NCBI GenBank assembly: GCA_963705525.1
Contig: CAVPJW010000006.1
Coordinates: forward strand, 1-64,000
Origin: CAVPJW01 sp963705525
GTDB taxonomy: Bacteria > Acidobacteriota > Vicinamibacteria > Vicinamibacterales > CAVPJW01
DNA: 64,000 bases
Reading direction: 5' to 3'
Shown: piece by piece, positions 8,554-19,397 of the stretch
Layout: the number at the start of each line of letters is the position of its first letter
Position numbering within the stretch: position 1 is the first letter of the stretch
The notes under the pieces: generated by a model
The model's database searches: none
What the model was told of the DNA's origin: nothing
The model's input: the letters and a program-made list of their open reading frames with translations, nothing else
Program-made: the position numbers and the translations under genes

Positions 8554-10107
8554 GTGCTCATCAAGGGCGGACGAGTCGTCGACGGTTCAGGTGCGCCCTG
8601 GTATGCAGGCGACGTGGCCATCCGAGGCGGACGCATCACGGCGATGGGCATTCTCGGTGACGCCGATGCCGCTCGCGTCATCGATGCGCGCGGCCTGGTC
8701 GTCGCGCCCGGCTTCATCGACATGATGGGGCAGACCGCCGCGCCGTTCATCCAGAACCCGAACGCGGCGTTCAACCTGCTGACGCAGGGCATCACCACCA
8801 TCAACGCGGGTGAAGGCGAGTCGGACGCGCCGCTGAGCGACGAGAACGCGGCCAAGGCCGGCTGGAAGACGATGAAGGAGTTCTTCGCGAAGCTGGAGCA
8901 GGCCGGCATGCCGATGAACATGGTGCAGACCATCGGCCACACGCAGCTCCGCATTCTCGTCATCGGAGAAACCGATCGAAAGGCGACCGCGGCGGAGATG
9001 ACGCGCATGAAAGACTACGTGCGCGAGGCCATGGAGGCCGGCGCCATCGGGGTGTCCACGTCGCTGATCTATCCGCCGGCGATCTACGGTCCGGAGGAAG
9101 AGATCGTCGAATTGGCGAAGGTGGCCGGCGAGTTTGGCGGCCGCTATTTCACCCACATGCGGAATGAAGGCGACCGGTTGCTCGAGGCCATTGACGAGGC
9201 GCTCCGGATCGGCGCGGCGGCGAACACGCCGGTCCACATCTTCCACCTGAAGACGGCAGGCCAGGCCAACTGGGGCAAGATGGATCTGGCGCTCGCGCGC
9301 ATCAAGGAAGCGCGCAGGGCCGGACAGCAGGTGGGCGCAGACATCTATCCGTACATCAATAACGGGCTCGGGATTCGGGCGCTCATCCATCCGAGACATT
9401 CGACGAAGGGCCCCGAGGATCTCCTGAAGCAACTGGCCGACCCGGCAGCCCGCGCCCAGATTCGCAAGGAGATGGAAGAGGAGGGCGGCTGGGAGAACTG
9501 GTACGCCCACGTGGGGAAGGATTGGGACCGCGTCGTGCTCGGGGACATCGAGCATCCGGCATACGCGTCTCAAAATGGCAAGAGCGTCGCGGCGATTGCC
9601 CGTGACGTGGGGAAGGATCCCTGGGACGTCTTCTTCGAGATTGCCGCAACGAATGCGAGCGCGATGCCGCAGAGCATGTCGGAGGCGAACAAGATCAAGG
9701 CGATGCGCGAGCCGTTCGTCTCGTTCGACACGGATGCCGGCCCCGCGAGTAATCCCGGCGCTGCCTCGCATCCGCGCGCCTACGGCGCATTTCCTCGAGT
9801 GCTCGCGCGCTACGTCAGAGATCTTGGCGCGCTCTCGCTCGAGGAGGCCGTGCATCACATGGCTGCCGTCGCCGCGAATGAGATCATGGCGTACGACCGC
9901 GGGCGGCTCGCACCGGGACTGGTCGCGGACATCGTGATCTTCGACGCGGATCGGATTCAGGATCGTTCGACCTTCGCCAAGCCCGACCAGGTGTCCGAGG
10001 GCATGCAGTACGTGCTCGTCAACGGGCAGGTCGTGCTCGAAAACGGCGCGTATACCGGGGCAAAGCCCGGGCAGGTACTGCGTCGTCCAGGTTGGAAGGG
10101 CAGGTAG
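8554..10107 (+). CDS. N-acyl-D-amino-acid deacylase family amidohydrolase
   Basis: Amidohydrolase of the D-aminoacylase group, 517 residues in this frame. An apparent signal peptide (MTRLNLRAVLLSLVFG...) begins at ATG 8454 in the preceding frame and joins near 8545 through one extra base, so the native gene is probably 8454-10107 and exported. The beta-sandwich entry LIKGGRVVDGSG, the HMRNEG histidine, the VHIFHLK histidine and the SFDTDAGP aspartate are present. The usual first metal-ligand pair (HxH/HxD after PGFID) is absent: PGFIDMMGQTAAP is seen instead. GITTINAGEGES follows. It may hydrolyse acylated amino acids or peptide derivatives; the altered metal site makes the reaction uncertain. 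Confidence 0.82.
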   Translation: MLIKGGRVVDGSGAPWYAGDVAIRGGRITAMGILGDADAARVIDARGLVVAPGFIDMMGQTAAPFIQNPNAAFNLLTQGITTINAGEGESDAPLSDENAAKAGWKTMKEFFAKLEQAGMPMNMVQTIGHTQLRILVIGETDRKATAAEMTRMKDYVREAMEAGAIGVSTSLIYPPAIYGPEEEIVELAKVAGEFGGRYFTHMRNEGDRLLEAIDEALRIGAAANTPVHIFHLKTAGQANWGKMDLALARIKEARRAGQQVGADIYPYINNGLGIRALIHPRHSTKGPEDLLKQLADPAARAQIRKEMEEEGGWENWYAHVGKDWDRVVLGDIEHPAYASQNGKSVAAIARDVGKDPWDVFFEIAATNASAMPQSMSEANKIKAMREPFVSFDTDAGPASNPGAASHPRAYGAFPRVLARYVRDLGALSLEEAVHHMAAVAANEIMAYDRGRLAPGLVADIVIFDADRIQDRSTFAKPDQVSEGMQYVLVNGQVVLENGAYTGAKPGQVLRRPGWKGR

Positions 10108-10223
10108 TACTAAAGGGCAATAGCCGCTCGCGCGTCGCTTTGCGTAATCTTGCGGCTTCCGGTCGCATCGCAAGGAGCGGCTGAAGGAGTATCCCAGCTC
10201 GAGAGCCGGGAAAGGGGACAACA

Positions 10224-11534
10224 TCATGAAACGACTCTACATTCTCTCGAGGTCTGGGACTGTCGCGGACTCGCGCGGACGAACAGGACCAACACCGACG
10301 CCACACAAAGGCTGAGCGCCAGCAGTAACAGTCCGCCTTTGAAACTTCCGTCCGGTGTCTTCGCAAGGCCCACGATCGACGGACCCATGAAGCCTCCGAG
10401 GTTCCCGATTGAGTTGATCAGGGCAATGCCGGCGGCGGCTGCGGTGGATCGCAGGAACGCCGTCGGCAGCGCCCAGAACGGGCCGAGCGTTCCCCAGATT
10501 CCCGTCGTCGCCACACAGAGCGCGAGCAGCGACAGGATCGGTGACGTGCTGTACGCGCTGACCGCCAATCCCAGCGCGCCCGTCAGCGCCGAACCGGCGA
10601 CGTGCCATCGCCGTTCGCCCGTCCTGTCCGAGTGAGACCCGAGCAGCACCATTCCAATGGCGGCGGCCACGAACGGAATGGCCGACAGCAACCCCACCAG
10701 AAAATTTCCCAATCCTGAGTACGCCTTCACGATCTGCGGTAGCCACAGGCCTACGCCGTAGAAGCCGACGATGATGCAGAAGTAGACGGCGGCGAGAAGC
10801 CACACACGTCCACTGGCAAGCGCGTCGCCAAGCGAGTGACGTTCGTGCCCGATGTGCGCATCGTTGTCTGCCTTCACGAGCGCAATCACGTGCGCACGCT
10901 CTTCTGCGGTGAGCCACGTCGCGTCTTCCGGTCCGTTGTCGAGATAACGGAGGACGACGATGCCGAGGACAATTGCGGGCAGGCCCTCCAACAGGAAAAG
11001 CCATTGCCATCCGTCGAGCGGTCCGACGCCGTGCATCAGGAGAATCGCTCCGGACAACGGTCCGCCCACGACGCCGGCGATCGCCGTCGCCGTCATGAAC
11101 CACGCGATTGTCCGCGCGCGCTCCGCGGCGGGGAACCAGTAGGTGAGGTAGAGAATCATCCCGGGGAAGAATCCAGCCTCCGCCAGTCCGAGCAGAAAGC
11201 GCAGCGCATAGAAACTCCGCGCGCCGGTGATGAACATCATCGCCGACGACACGATGCCCCACGTGATCATGATCCGGGCGATCCAGATACGCGCGCCCAC
11301 ACGCTGCAGAATCAGGTTGCTCGGCACTTCGAACAGGAAGTAGCCGATGAAAAAGATGCCCGCGCCGATCCCATAGACCACCGCGCTCAGATGGAGCGCA
11401 TCGTTCATCTGCAGGGCGGCGAACCCGATGTTCACGCGGTCCAGATATGACACCACGTACAACACGAACATGAACGGGATCAGGCGACGCCGGATCTTCG
11501 ACATCACCGCTCGCGAAAACACGTCGTCGGTCAT
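10224..11534 (-). CDS. MFS transporter, anion:cation symporter type
   Basis: 436-residue major facilitator protein with 12 predicted helices. SYLDRVNIGFAALQMNDALHL in helix 1 and the FEVPSNLILQRVGARIWIAR loop are typical of the ACS (phthalate/tartrate/hexuronate) branch. Such carriers import organic anions with protons. ATG at 11534 overlaps the TGA of the upstream carrier gene (ATGA), so the two are translationally coupled. Substrate cannot be read from sequence; the downstream D-aminoacylase gene is convergent, so it is not in the same operon. Confidence 0.9.
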   Translation of the reverse strand: MTDDVFSRAVMSKIRRRLIPFMFVLYVVSYLDRVNIGFAALQMNDALHLSAVVYGIGAGIFFIGYFLFEVPSNLILQRVGARIWIARIMITWGIVSSAMMFITGARSFYALRFLLGLAEAGFFPGMILYLTYWFPAAERARTIAWFMTATAIAGVVGGPLSGAILLMHGVGPLDGWQWLFLLEGLPAIVLGIVVLRYLDNGPEDATWLTAEERAHVIALVKADNDAHIGHERHSLGDALASGRVWLLAAVYFCIIVGFYGVGLWLPQIVKAYSGLGNFLVGLLSAIPFVAAAIGMVLLGSHSDRTGERRWHVAGSALTGALGLAVSAYSTSPILSLLALCVATTGIWGTLGPFWALPTAFLRSTAAAAGIALINSIGNLGGFMGPSIVGLAKTPDGSFKGGLLLLALSLCVASVLVLFVRASPRQSQTSRECRVVS

Positions 11535-12826
11535 GATGGTCGGGTCCGGGTGATTCGTTCGAGCGGATCGATCGCCAGCCAGAACAGGGCGCCTGAGAAA
11601 TAGATGCCCGCGGTGATGTGGAAGGGCAGCACCCAGGAATGCCCGCGCCCGACCACGTAACCGACGACAATGGGTCCGATGACGCCGCCAAGATTGCCCG
11701 CCGTGTTCATCAGGCCGGTGACGACGCCCGCGTAGTCCTTACCGACGTCGAGGCACACGGCCCAGCATGCGCTGAGCGCGAGGTCGGCCGCCCCGAGCGC
11801 CATCGCGAGCAGCACGGCCTTGAGCAGGCGGCCCTCGACGATCGTCGAGGCGACGAGCAGAGCGGCGCAGGTGGAAAACGCGGCGCTGCCCAGCCAGCAG
11901 CGAGCCACTCGCAACCCTCGCGCCGTCCTCAGCCGATCGGTCAATCGTCCCCCGAGGACATCGGCACAGCCGGCCAGCATGAACGGCAGCCCGGCAAGGA
12001 AGCCTCCCTGCATCGTCGAAAAGCCGAGCACCGTCGTCAGGTACGTGGGCAGCCATGTGAAATAGAAATAGAGGCCGTAGCCGAAGGCGAAGTACATGCC
12101 GCAGATCATCCACATCGTCCGACTCGTGAGAATGGACTGCCAGGGAATCACACCAGCGGTCGCACCTGCCGTCGTCCCGTGTGTGCCCGGGGCGTCTCTG
12201 TCGTCCTGGCGGATCCAGGCGAGCTCCTCTTCAGTGACATCGGGATGATCGGCGGGATTGTCACGGAACCAGCGCTGCCAGCGCGCGGCCCACACGAGAC
12301 CGATCGTGCCGAACACCACGAACGCCGCGCGCCATCCCCAGAGGCCGATCAAGAGAAACGCGGCGCCCGGCGCGATCGCGCCACCGACCCTGGAGCCGAG
12401 GAAGAGCAGCCCGTTGGCACGACCTCGCTCCCGCGCTGGGATCCAGCGCGAAAACGCGCGAAGGATGCTTGGAAACGCGCCGGCTTCTCCGGCGCCGAAC
12501 AGGAAACGGATGGTCACCAGGGAACGGAACCCCACGGCGGCAGCCGTGAGCATCGTGAATGCCGACCACCACACGACGATGCGCGTGAGCACGCGGCGAG
12601 CGCCGAGGACGTCGGCCATCCAGCCCGATGGCACTTCGAACAGCGAGTACGCGAGGGTGAACGCGCTGAACACCACGCCCATCTCGAGCGCGGTCAGGTG
12701 AAGGTCCCGCATGATGTCTGGTGCGGCGGCCGAGATGCAGACGCGATCGAGATACGTGACGGTGGCGAGGCCAAAGGCGTACTGCACCAGGCGCCGCCTC
12801 GCGTTCGATCGCGGAGGGAGTGTCAC
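11531..12826 (-). CDS. MFS transporter, anion:cation symporter type
   Basis: About 431-residue MFS carrier, first gene of a two-carrier operon. Family features are TYLDRVCISAAAPDIMRDL in helix 1, FEVPSGWMADVLGARRVLTR in the 2-3 loop and GAGEAGAFPSILRAFSRWIP in helix 4, as in the ACS family (glucarate/galactonate-type porters). The start is uncertain: GTG 12826 and TTG 12850 are both in frame and neither has a good ribosome binding site. The gene is divergent from the POT transporter with almost no spacer, so promoters must overlap coding sequence. The two MFS proteins are related but clearly not identical copies. Confidence 0.88.
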   Translation of the reverse strand: MTLPPRSNARRRLVQYAFGLATVTYLDRVCISAAAPDIMRDLHLTALEMGVVFSAFTLAYSLFEVPSGWMADVLGARRVLTRIVVWWSAFTMLTAAAVGFRSLVTIRFLFGAGEAGAFPSILRAFSRWIPARERGRANGLLFLGSRVGGAIAPGAAFLLIGLWGWRAAFVVFGTIGLVWAARWQRWFRDNPADHPDVTEEELAWIRQDDRDAPGTHGTTAGATAGVIPWQSILTSRTMWMICGMYFAFGYGLYFYFTWLPTYLTTVLGFSTMQGGFLAGLPFMLAGCADVLGGRLTDRLRTARGLRVARCWLGSAAFSTCAALLVASTIVEGRLLKAVLLAMALGAADLALSACWAVCLDVGKDYAGVVTGLMNTAGNLGGVIGPIVVGYVVGRGHSWVLPFHITAGIYFSGALFWLAIDPLERITRTRPS

Positions 12827-12858
12827 CGCGCGGAGTGTATCCGAGTACAATCCGGCGC

Positions 12859-14187
<1,329 letters not shown>

Positions 14188-14239
14188 CGCTGCACATTTT
14201 CTTGACACGTTCTTGATACGGTCACTAGACTCGCTGACC

Positions 14240-14500
14240 ATGCGATCCGTTCATCTTCGACGATCCATCGTAGTAGTTGCGGCGATCCTGGCTCTCATCG
14301 CCTCAGCAGCCTGGGCCGGTGACCAGGATGGGTCCCGACCGATTGCGCGCTCGGCGGCGGCGCATGCTGAACGTCTTGCGATGCGTTCACCGTATTGGTC
14401 GCAGCAGACGCCAGCGGCGCCCAGCCCGCCGGATACGCCGTTTCTCAAATCGCCTCGCGGCATCGTCGTGATTGGCGCGCTGATCGGGACCGCCGTTTAG
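14240..14500 (+). CDS. Small exported hypothetical protein
   Basis: 86-residue protein with a clear signal peptide (MRSVHLRRSIVVVAAILAL... cut after AWA), a proline-rich middle (QQTPAAPSPPDTP) and a short hydrophobic C-terminal segment (GIVVIGALIGTAV). It lies 78 bp before the TonB-dependent receptor gene on the same strand and may be part of its transcription unit. I recognise no family. The C-terminal glycine/valine helix could anchor it in a membrane. Confidence 0.5.
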   Translation: MRSVHLRRSIVVVAAILALIASAAWAGDQDGSRPIARSAAAHAERLAMRSPYWSQQTPAAPSPPDTPFLKSPRGIVVIGALIGTAV

Positions 14501-14578
14501 ATGAGGAATCCTTCGGCGACCTCAGCCCACTAGCACTGGTAGTTGCTCTGCGCCTCTCGCTACAGTCGCCCCATACCC

Positions 14579-17284
14579 ATGTTCCGGACTTACTGTGCGC
14601 TCGTCTTCATGGCGCTCGCCGCCGACGCGTCGGCGTTCGCCGAAGGAATCACGGGATCGGTCACCGATCGATTGGGCGGTGCCGTTTCCGATGCGGAAGT
14701 ACTCGTGCTCACATCGCAGCGCGCCGTCATGGCCACGGCTCGCACCGGCGCGGATGGCACATTCGCGTGTCCCTCCGTCGGTTCGGGACAGTACCTGGTC
14801 GTCGTACGGGCGCCAGGATTCGAGGAACACAGGGTCGCCGTTGAGGTGACGCGGGCCGACACCGCAGTGATCACGGTGTCTCTCGAGGTGGCTCCGGTCG
14901 CGGAGACCGTGACCGTGACGGCGACTCCCGGCGAGGTGTCCGATGATCGCTACGTTGCGCAGGCGGTGAACATCGTGACGGCCGACAAGATTGCGCTACG
15001 CGCGCCGACAGCGCTGGCGCAGGCCATCAACGAGGAAGTCGGCGTGAATCTGCAGCGGACGAGCCCCACGATGGCGGGCGTCTTCGTGCGGGGTCTCACC
15101 GGGAACAAAGTCAACGTCTTCGTTGACGGCGTCCGGTACTCAACGAGCGCCCAGCGAGGCGGGGTCAACACCTTCTTCGATCTTCTCGAGCCCAGCGGTC
15201 TCGACAGCATCGAGATCCTTCGCGGGCCGAATAGCGCCGAATACGGCAGCGACGCGCTGGGCGGCAGCATTCAGCTGCTGTCGAGAGTGCCGGCGCTCAG
15301 CCCAGGCCAGGCGACACGTTTCGGTGGTCAAGCGAGCCTCGTGGGCGCAACGGGACACGAGACGCTCGCCGGCAACCTGTCAATGTCGATGGGACGTCCT
15401 ACGTTCGGTCTCTACGCCAACCTCTCATCTCAGAGCGTTGGCAGGCTCCGGTCCGGTGAGGGTCTCGATTCGCATTCGGCCGTCACGCGATTCCTGGGCC
15501 TGCCGTCTGATGTGCTGATCGACGCGCGTCTGCCCAATACCGAGTTTCACCAGTGGGGCGGCTTCGTGAAAGCCAACTGGTCGCCGAATCCGAAGACCCA
15601 GGTTGTCTCGGCCTACATGGGGACGCGTCAGGACGGTGGCGACCGCTGGGATCAGCTCCTGGGCGGTGACGGCAATCTGATCGCCGAGCTCAACGATCTG
15701 ACGCTCGACTTGTTCTACGTTCGGCTCGAGCGAATGATGTCCGGATGGTTCGATCACGCCAGCGTGACGTACTCGATCAACTCGCAGCGAGAGGAGCGTG
15801 TCAATCAGGGCGGAAACGGCAATCCGCGCGCCACGATCGGGCATGAGCCAGAGCGCACCACGGCCAACGGCGTGCAGGGCAGCGTGTCGCGAGAGCTGTC
15901 GTCGCGGCAGAGCTTGCAAATCGGTGGCGAGTTCTACCTCGAGGGGCTCACCTCGGATGCTTTCAACGTCAACCCCGTGACAGGCGCCGTGTCACCGAGA
16001 CGCCCGCGCGTGCCGAGCGGTGCGTCGTATCGGAACGTCGGCGTGTTCGCACAGACGGGCTACGATCTGGTGACGGACCGACTGAAGCTCGTGGGCGCCG
16101 TTCGTTGGGGCGGAATGCACTATGAAGCCCGCGCGGCGGACGCGCCCGTGATCAACGGCGAGCCGCTGTGGCCGGACGACGAGCTGTCGACGGGCTCGGT
16201 CACATTTCGCGCTGCTGCGGTCGCCACACCCAATGATCGATGGTCGTTGTCCACGAGCTTGAGCCGCGGATATCGCGCCCCGCACATGACCGATTTGGGG
16301 ACGCTCGGGCTGACGGGGTCGGGCTTCGAAGTCGCGTACCCGGACGTGGCGAGTCTCGGCGGCACGGTCGGCTCGACGGCCGACGCCGCTGCCGTGTCCA
16401 CCGGTCAACCCGTGCAGCAGGTGCGTTCGGAATCGAGTATCGCCTGGGACGCCATCGTGCGATACCGAAGTCGGCGTGCGAGAGGCGAGCTGTCCGCCTT
16501 CGTCAACAACATCCACGACAATATCCAGAAGCAGTCCCTCATCCTGCCGCAGGGCGCCGTCGGCATGTCCATCGGCGGTGAGGTCATCACGGAACAGAAC
16601 GCCAACGGCGTCGTGTTCGTCGCCGCGACGACGACGCCGGTGCTGGTGCGCGATAACTTCGACAACGCACGCATCTGGGGCATCGAGGCGGCCGGTGAGA
16701 TGTCGTTGATGGAGAGCCTGGCGCTCAGCGGCCTCTACACTTACATACGCGCGCGCGACACCGCCACGGATCGACCCCCCAACATCGAGGGTGGTACTCC
16801 CGCGCCAAACGCGTACATCATGCTTCGCTACGCACGGCCAGGCAGCCACTGGTGGGTGCAGCCGTACGTTCACATCGCGGCGGACCAGCCCAATCTCTCG
16901 ACGCTCGATCTCGGCGATCGGCGGACCGGAGCGGACCGCAGTCGCAACAGCATCCGGAACTTCTTCGTGAACGGCGCGACCGCGCGCGGATGGGTGACAC
17001 CGGGCCCCGATGGCGTGCCGGGCACCGCCGACGACATGCTCGGCGTGACGGGGGAGACGCTGGCGCAGATCCAGAACCGTGTGCTGGGGACCAGCGGCAG
17101 CGCTCCGCTCTTCACGGAGGTCCAGGGATACGTCACGCTCGGTGTCCGCGGTGGCGTCCGGATCGGTCGGCATGAAGTGCTGATCGACGGAGAGAATCTG
17201 ACGGACGAGAACTATCGCGGTATCAGCTGGGGAATGGACGCATCTGGGATTGGTCTCAACGTTCGCTACATCGTGCGATTCTAG
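14579..17284 (+). CDS. TonB-dependent receptor with carboxypeptidase-regulatory domain
   Basis: Outer-membrane receptor of about 901 residues. Signal peptide (about 1-22), then a carboxypeptidase-regulatory-like Ig fold (GITGSVTDRLGGAVSDAEV, about 24-105), then the plug domain (DRYVAQAVNIVTADKIA to the IEILRGPNSAEYGSDALGG signature), then a beta barrel ending in aromatic Phe. The barrel contains the usual late segment WGIEAAGEMSLMESLALSGL and closes with DENYRGISWG. It imports a large or scarce substrate with TonB energy. The domain order is that of SusC-like receptors, but no SusD partner is adjacent, and the substrate is unknown. Start ATG 14579 is chosen to give a proper signal peptide. 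Confidence 0.92.
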   Translation: MFRTYCALVFMALAADASAFAEGITGSVTDRLGGAVSDAEVLVLTSQRAVMATARTGADGTFACPSVGSGQYLVVVRAPGFEEHRVAVEVTRADTAVITVSLEVAPVAETVTVTATPGEVSDDRYVAQAVNIVTADKIALRAPTALAQAINEEVGVNLQRTSPTMAGVFVRGLTGNKVNVFVDGVRYSTSAQRGGVNTFFDLLEPSGLDSIEILRGPNSAEYGSDALGGSIQLLSRVPALSPGQATRFGGQASLVGATGHETLAGNLSMSMGRPTFGLYANLSSQSVGRLRSGEGLDSHSAVTRFLGLPSDVLIDARLPNTEFHQWGGFVKANWSPNPKTQVVSAYMGTRQDGGDRWDQLLGGDGNLIAELNDLTLDLFYVRLERMMSGWFDHASVTYSINSQREERVNQGGNGNPRATIGHEPERTTANGVQGSVSRELSSRQSLQIGGEFYLEGLTSDAFNVNPVTGAVSPRRPRVPSGASYRNVGVFAQTGYDLVTDRLKLVGAVRWGGMHYEARAADAPVINGEPLWPDDELSTGSVTFRAAAVATPNDRWSLSTSLSRGYRAPHMTDLGTLGLTGSGFEVAYPDVASLGGTVGSTADAAAVSTGQPVQQVRSESSIAWDAIVRYRSRRARGELSAFVNNIHDNIQKQSLILPQGAVGMSIGGEVITEQNANGVVFVAATTTPVLVRDNFDNARIWGIEAAGEMSLMESLALSGLYTYIRARDTATDRPPNIEGGTPAPNAYIMLRYARPGSHWWVQPYVHIAADQPNLSTLDLGDRRTGADRSRNSIRNFFVNGATARGWVTPGPDGVPGTADDMLGVTGETLAQIQNRVLGTSGSAPLFTEVQGYVTLGVRGGVRIGRHEVLIDGENLTDENYRGISWGMDASGIGLNVRYIVRF

Positions 17285-17332
17285 ACAACCGGGTTTCCGC
17301 GTGTCGCGCAGATCCCGATTCGTGGAGCCGTA

Positions 17333-17354
17333 GGCCAGGTCTTCAGGCCTGGCT
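17333..17354. repeat. Intergenic hairpin between convergent genes
   Basis: GCCAGG (17334-17339) and CCTGGC (17348-17353) form a hairpin with an 8-base loop, placed exactly between the ends of two convergent genes. It has no T tract on either strand. It resembles short acidobacterial intergenic palindromes and may serve as a bidirectional transcript end; that role is inferred from position only. Confidence 0.4.
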
Positions 17355-18372
17355 AGTAGACCGATCCATCAGGGCGCGATGACCGGACACGCCCCGCTTC
17401 GGCCGTCAGCGTGTACGACACGCCGTTCGTCCCCGTCCACGACGTGATGTTGAACGCGCCGTCGGTGCCCACCCTGTAGACCGGAACATCCCGGTAGAAG
17501 AGGGGCTGACCCGCGACGCATCGCTCCGGCTTTCCGGGCGACTGCACGAAATACGCGAACCGGGTCGGGTGCGTCGCATTGCCGATCACGCGGCAACGCC
17601 CATCCGGCTCGACGAGCACCGCCGTCTCGCGATCGATCCCAACCGCCCGTGGACGATGCATCAGGCCATCGGTTTCAAGTCGCGCAAGAAACACCAGCAA
17701 CCGGCCCATGCGGTCGCGCTCGACGAAGTGGCTGTCCGTCATCAAGCCTTCGAGCGGCAGCAACGTCAGAAACCGATCGGCGAGCGTCACCTTCGGACCA
17801 TACGGGTTGGCGAGGGCCTCAGGCGACCTGATGGTGTCGAGCATCGCGGCAAACGAAAATTGCCCCAGAATCGCGAGTCCCGCGCTCGTGCCGCCGACGG
17901 GCGCCGGTTTTGCCGCGACTGCCTCGATCGCGCGCTCGGTCTCGGTGCCCTTCCAGAACTTCACGTAGCGGGACTGGTCGCCGCCTGAAATGTAGACGGC
18001 CTCCGCCGCCCTGATCTTCGCCACGACGAACGGGTTGTCCGCGGCCGCGCGGTTCTTGATCACGAGCGTTTCGACGGAATCCATCCCGCCGAGTTTGAAG
18101 ATATAGGGGTTGTAGTCATCGTCGCCGACCGCCCGCAGCACGACGAAGTCGCCGCCGCCGGCTCGCTCCGTCATCCACCTGTACACTTCGTCGACATCGC
18201 TGCCGCCGCCGACCAGCGCCAGGCCAGGCTTGGTCGGCGGAGAGACGTCGGCTGAATTCCCGATGACGAAGTAGTCGTAGTCGCTGGAGGATGCACCGGG
18301 CGCGGGCGAGCCGAGCACGAGCAGGGATAGACACAGAACGGGCCAGACACGAAGCCGTGTCCGCCGGCTCAC
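17353..18372 (-). CDS. Exported cyanophycinase-like S51 peptidase
   Basis: 339 residues with a signal peptide (cut near residue 27) and a class I glutamine-amidotransferase-like S51 fold. The nucleophile elbow GGTSAGLAI places the catalytic serine at residue 163. ISGGDQSRYVKFW (129-141) and DSHFVERDRMGRL match cyanophycinase, which releases beta-Asp-Arg dipeptides. Secreted homologues may act on other beta-aspartyl or peptide substrates. Its start overlaps the stop of the upstream gene (ATGA), making it the last gene of the operon that starts with mntH. It may supply dipeptides, but no cyanophycin synthetase is in the window. Confidence 0.85.
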   Translation of the reverse strand: MSRRTRLRVWPVLCLSLLVLGSPAPGASSSDYDYFVIGNSADVSPPTKPGLALVGGGSDVDEVYRWMTERAGGGDFVVLRAVGDDDYNPYIFKLGGMDSVETLVIKNRAAADNPFVVAKIRAAEAVYISGGDQSRYVKFWKGTETERAIEAVAAKPAPVGGTSAGLAILGQFSFAAMLDTIRSPEALANPYGPKVTLADRFLTLLPLEGLMTDSHFVERDRMGRLLVFLARLETDGLMHRPRAVGIDRETAVLVEPDGRCRVIGNATHPTRFAYFVQSPGKPERCVAGQPLFYRDVPVYRVGTDGAFNITSWTGTNGVSYTLTAEAGRVRSSRPDGSVY

Positions 18373-19397
18373 CGATCGGCCTCGGCGCGTTCCTTCATCA
18401 TCAGGAGCGCACCCAGCGCCGCGTCGCGAACCTTGTGCTGCGCGATGGCGCGGATCAAGCCGCCGAAGGTGCCTTTCAGACCGTCGGCGATCGAGCGGTT
18501 CCAGTAGATCAGGACCGTGCCGGGTGCGCCGATCGGATCGTCAATCAGCGCCATGAGGTCGAGCGAGGTCTCCAGATAGTGGTTCGCGTAGATCTGCCTG
18601 GTCGCAATCAGGAAGCGCTCCGGAGCATCCGGGTTCTTCTCGATCACGACGTGGTTGAGGCTCGTAATCGGCTTCAGTCCGTAGTCTTCCTTGGACCAGT
18701 ACATGAAGTGATCGATGCCCGGCAGGTTGCCTCGTGGAAACTCCTCCATGTAGCGTCGAAGCGACGAAGCGGGGTCGGCGAGGAACGGCAGCCTGCGCGC
18801 GACCTTGTGAAAGCCATCGGCGATTCCGACCGGCCGACTGCGGTCGTCGTACGTGCCGAGGCCGCCATCGCCGGCGGCGAGGTACGCGTTCACCTGATGG
18901 AGCAGCATGTCCCGAACGAGCCGCTCTGCCTGCTCCGTTGCATTCGGCGCGCTCCAGCTCACCTCGGTCCTCAGGCGCTGCATGCCACGCTCTGAGAGCT
19001 TCACGGCGCAATCGCCTCGTTCGCAAAACCTGAACGCCTTGAGGTCGCCGGCTTCGACGGTCAGACCGCCGAGATCGGAGAGGACCGGCGGTGCGCTGAA
19101 GCGCACGAGCGCGACGATATTCCGCCCGCTTCGGAAGCGTTCGAACCGACGGAATTGCTCCAGGAAGCGCTCCTTCGTGCAGGCCACCCTCACGATGCCG
19201 ACGACGCCGATTTCGCCTTTTTCCTCGGGCTTCAGGCTTCTGACGACGACCTTGCCGGCGTCGAAGGTCGCGAATTCCGTTTTGCTGAACCCCATCTCGC
19301 GCGTGAGAAACTCGCGGCCCGTCTCGGCGAGCGCGGTGCTCGACGCGAACAGCACCAGGAGCACGCACGAGAGGAGGCGGGACACGTGATCCATCAT
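18369..19397 (-). CDS. Exported hypothetical protein
   Basis: 342 residues with a signal peptide (MMDHVSRLLSCVLLVLF... ending ALAE). The mature part has no motif I can name. It contains a central CERGDCAVKL segment with two cysteines, then a C-terminal half (IDHFMYWSKEDYGLKPI, IATRQIYANHYLETSLDL) with the look of a START-like or lipid-binding beta fold; that is a weak impression. The start codon overlaps the stop of the CBM9-like gene, and its own stop overlaps the cyanophycinase-like gene. ATG 19394 is an equally good start. Confidence 0.7.
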   Translation of the reverse strand: MMDHVSRLLSCVLLVLFASSTALAETGREFLTREMGFSKTEFATFDAGKVVVRSLKPEEKGEIGVVGIVRVACTKERFLEQFRRFERFRSGRNIVALVRFSAPPVLSDLGGLTVEAGDLKAFRFCERGDCAVKLSERGMQRLRTEVSWSAPNATEQAERLVRDMLLHQVNAYLAAGDGGLGTYDDRSRPVGIADGFHKVARRLPFLADPASSLRRYMEEFPRGNLPGIDHFMYWSKEDYGLKPITSLNHVVIEKNPDAPERFLIATRQIYANHYLETSLDLMALIDDPIGAPGTVLIYWNRSIADGLKGTFGGLIRAIAQHKVRDAALGALLMMKERAEADR

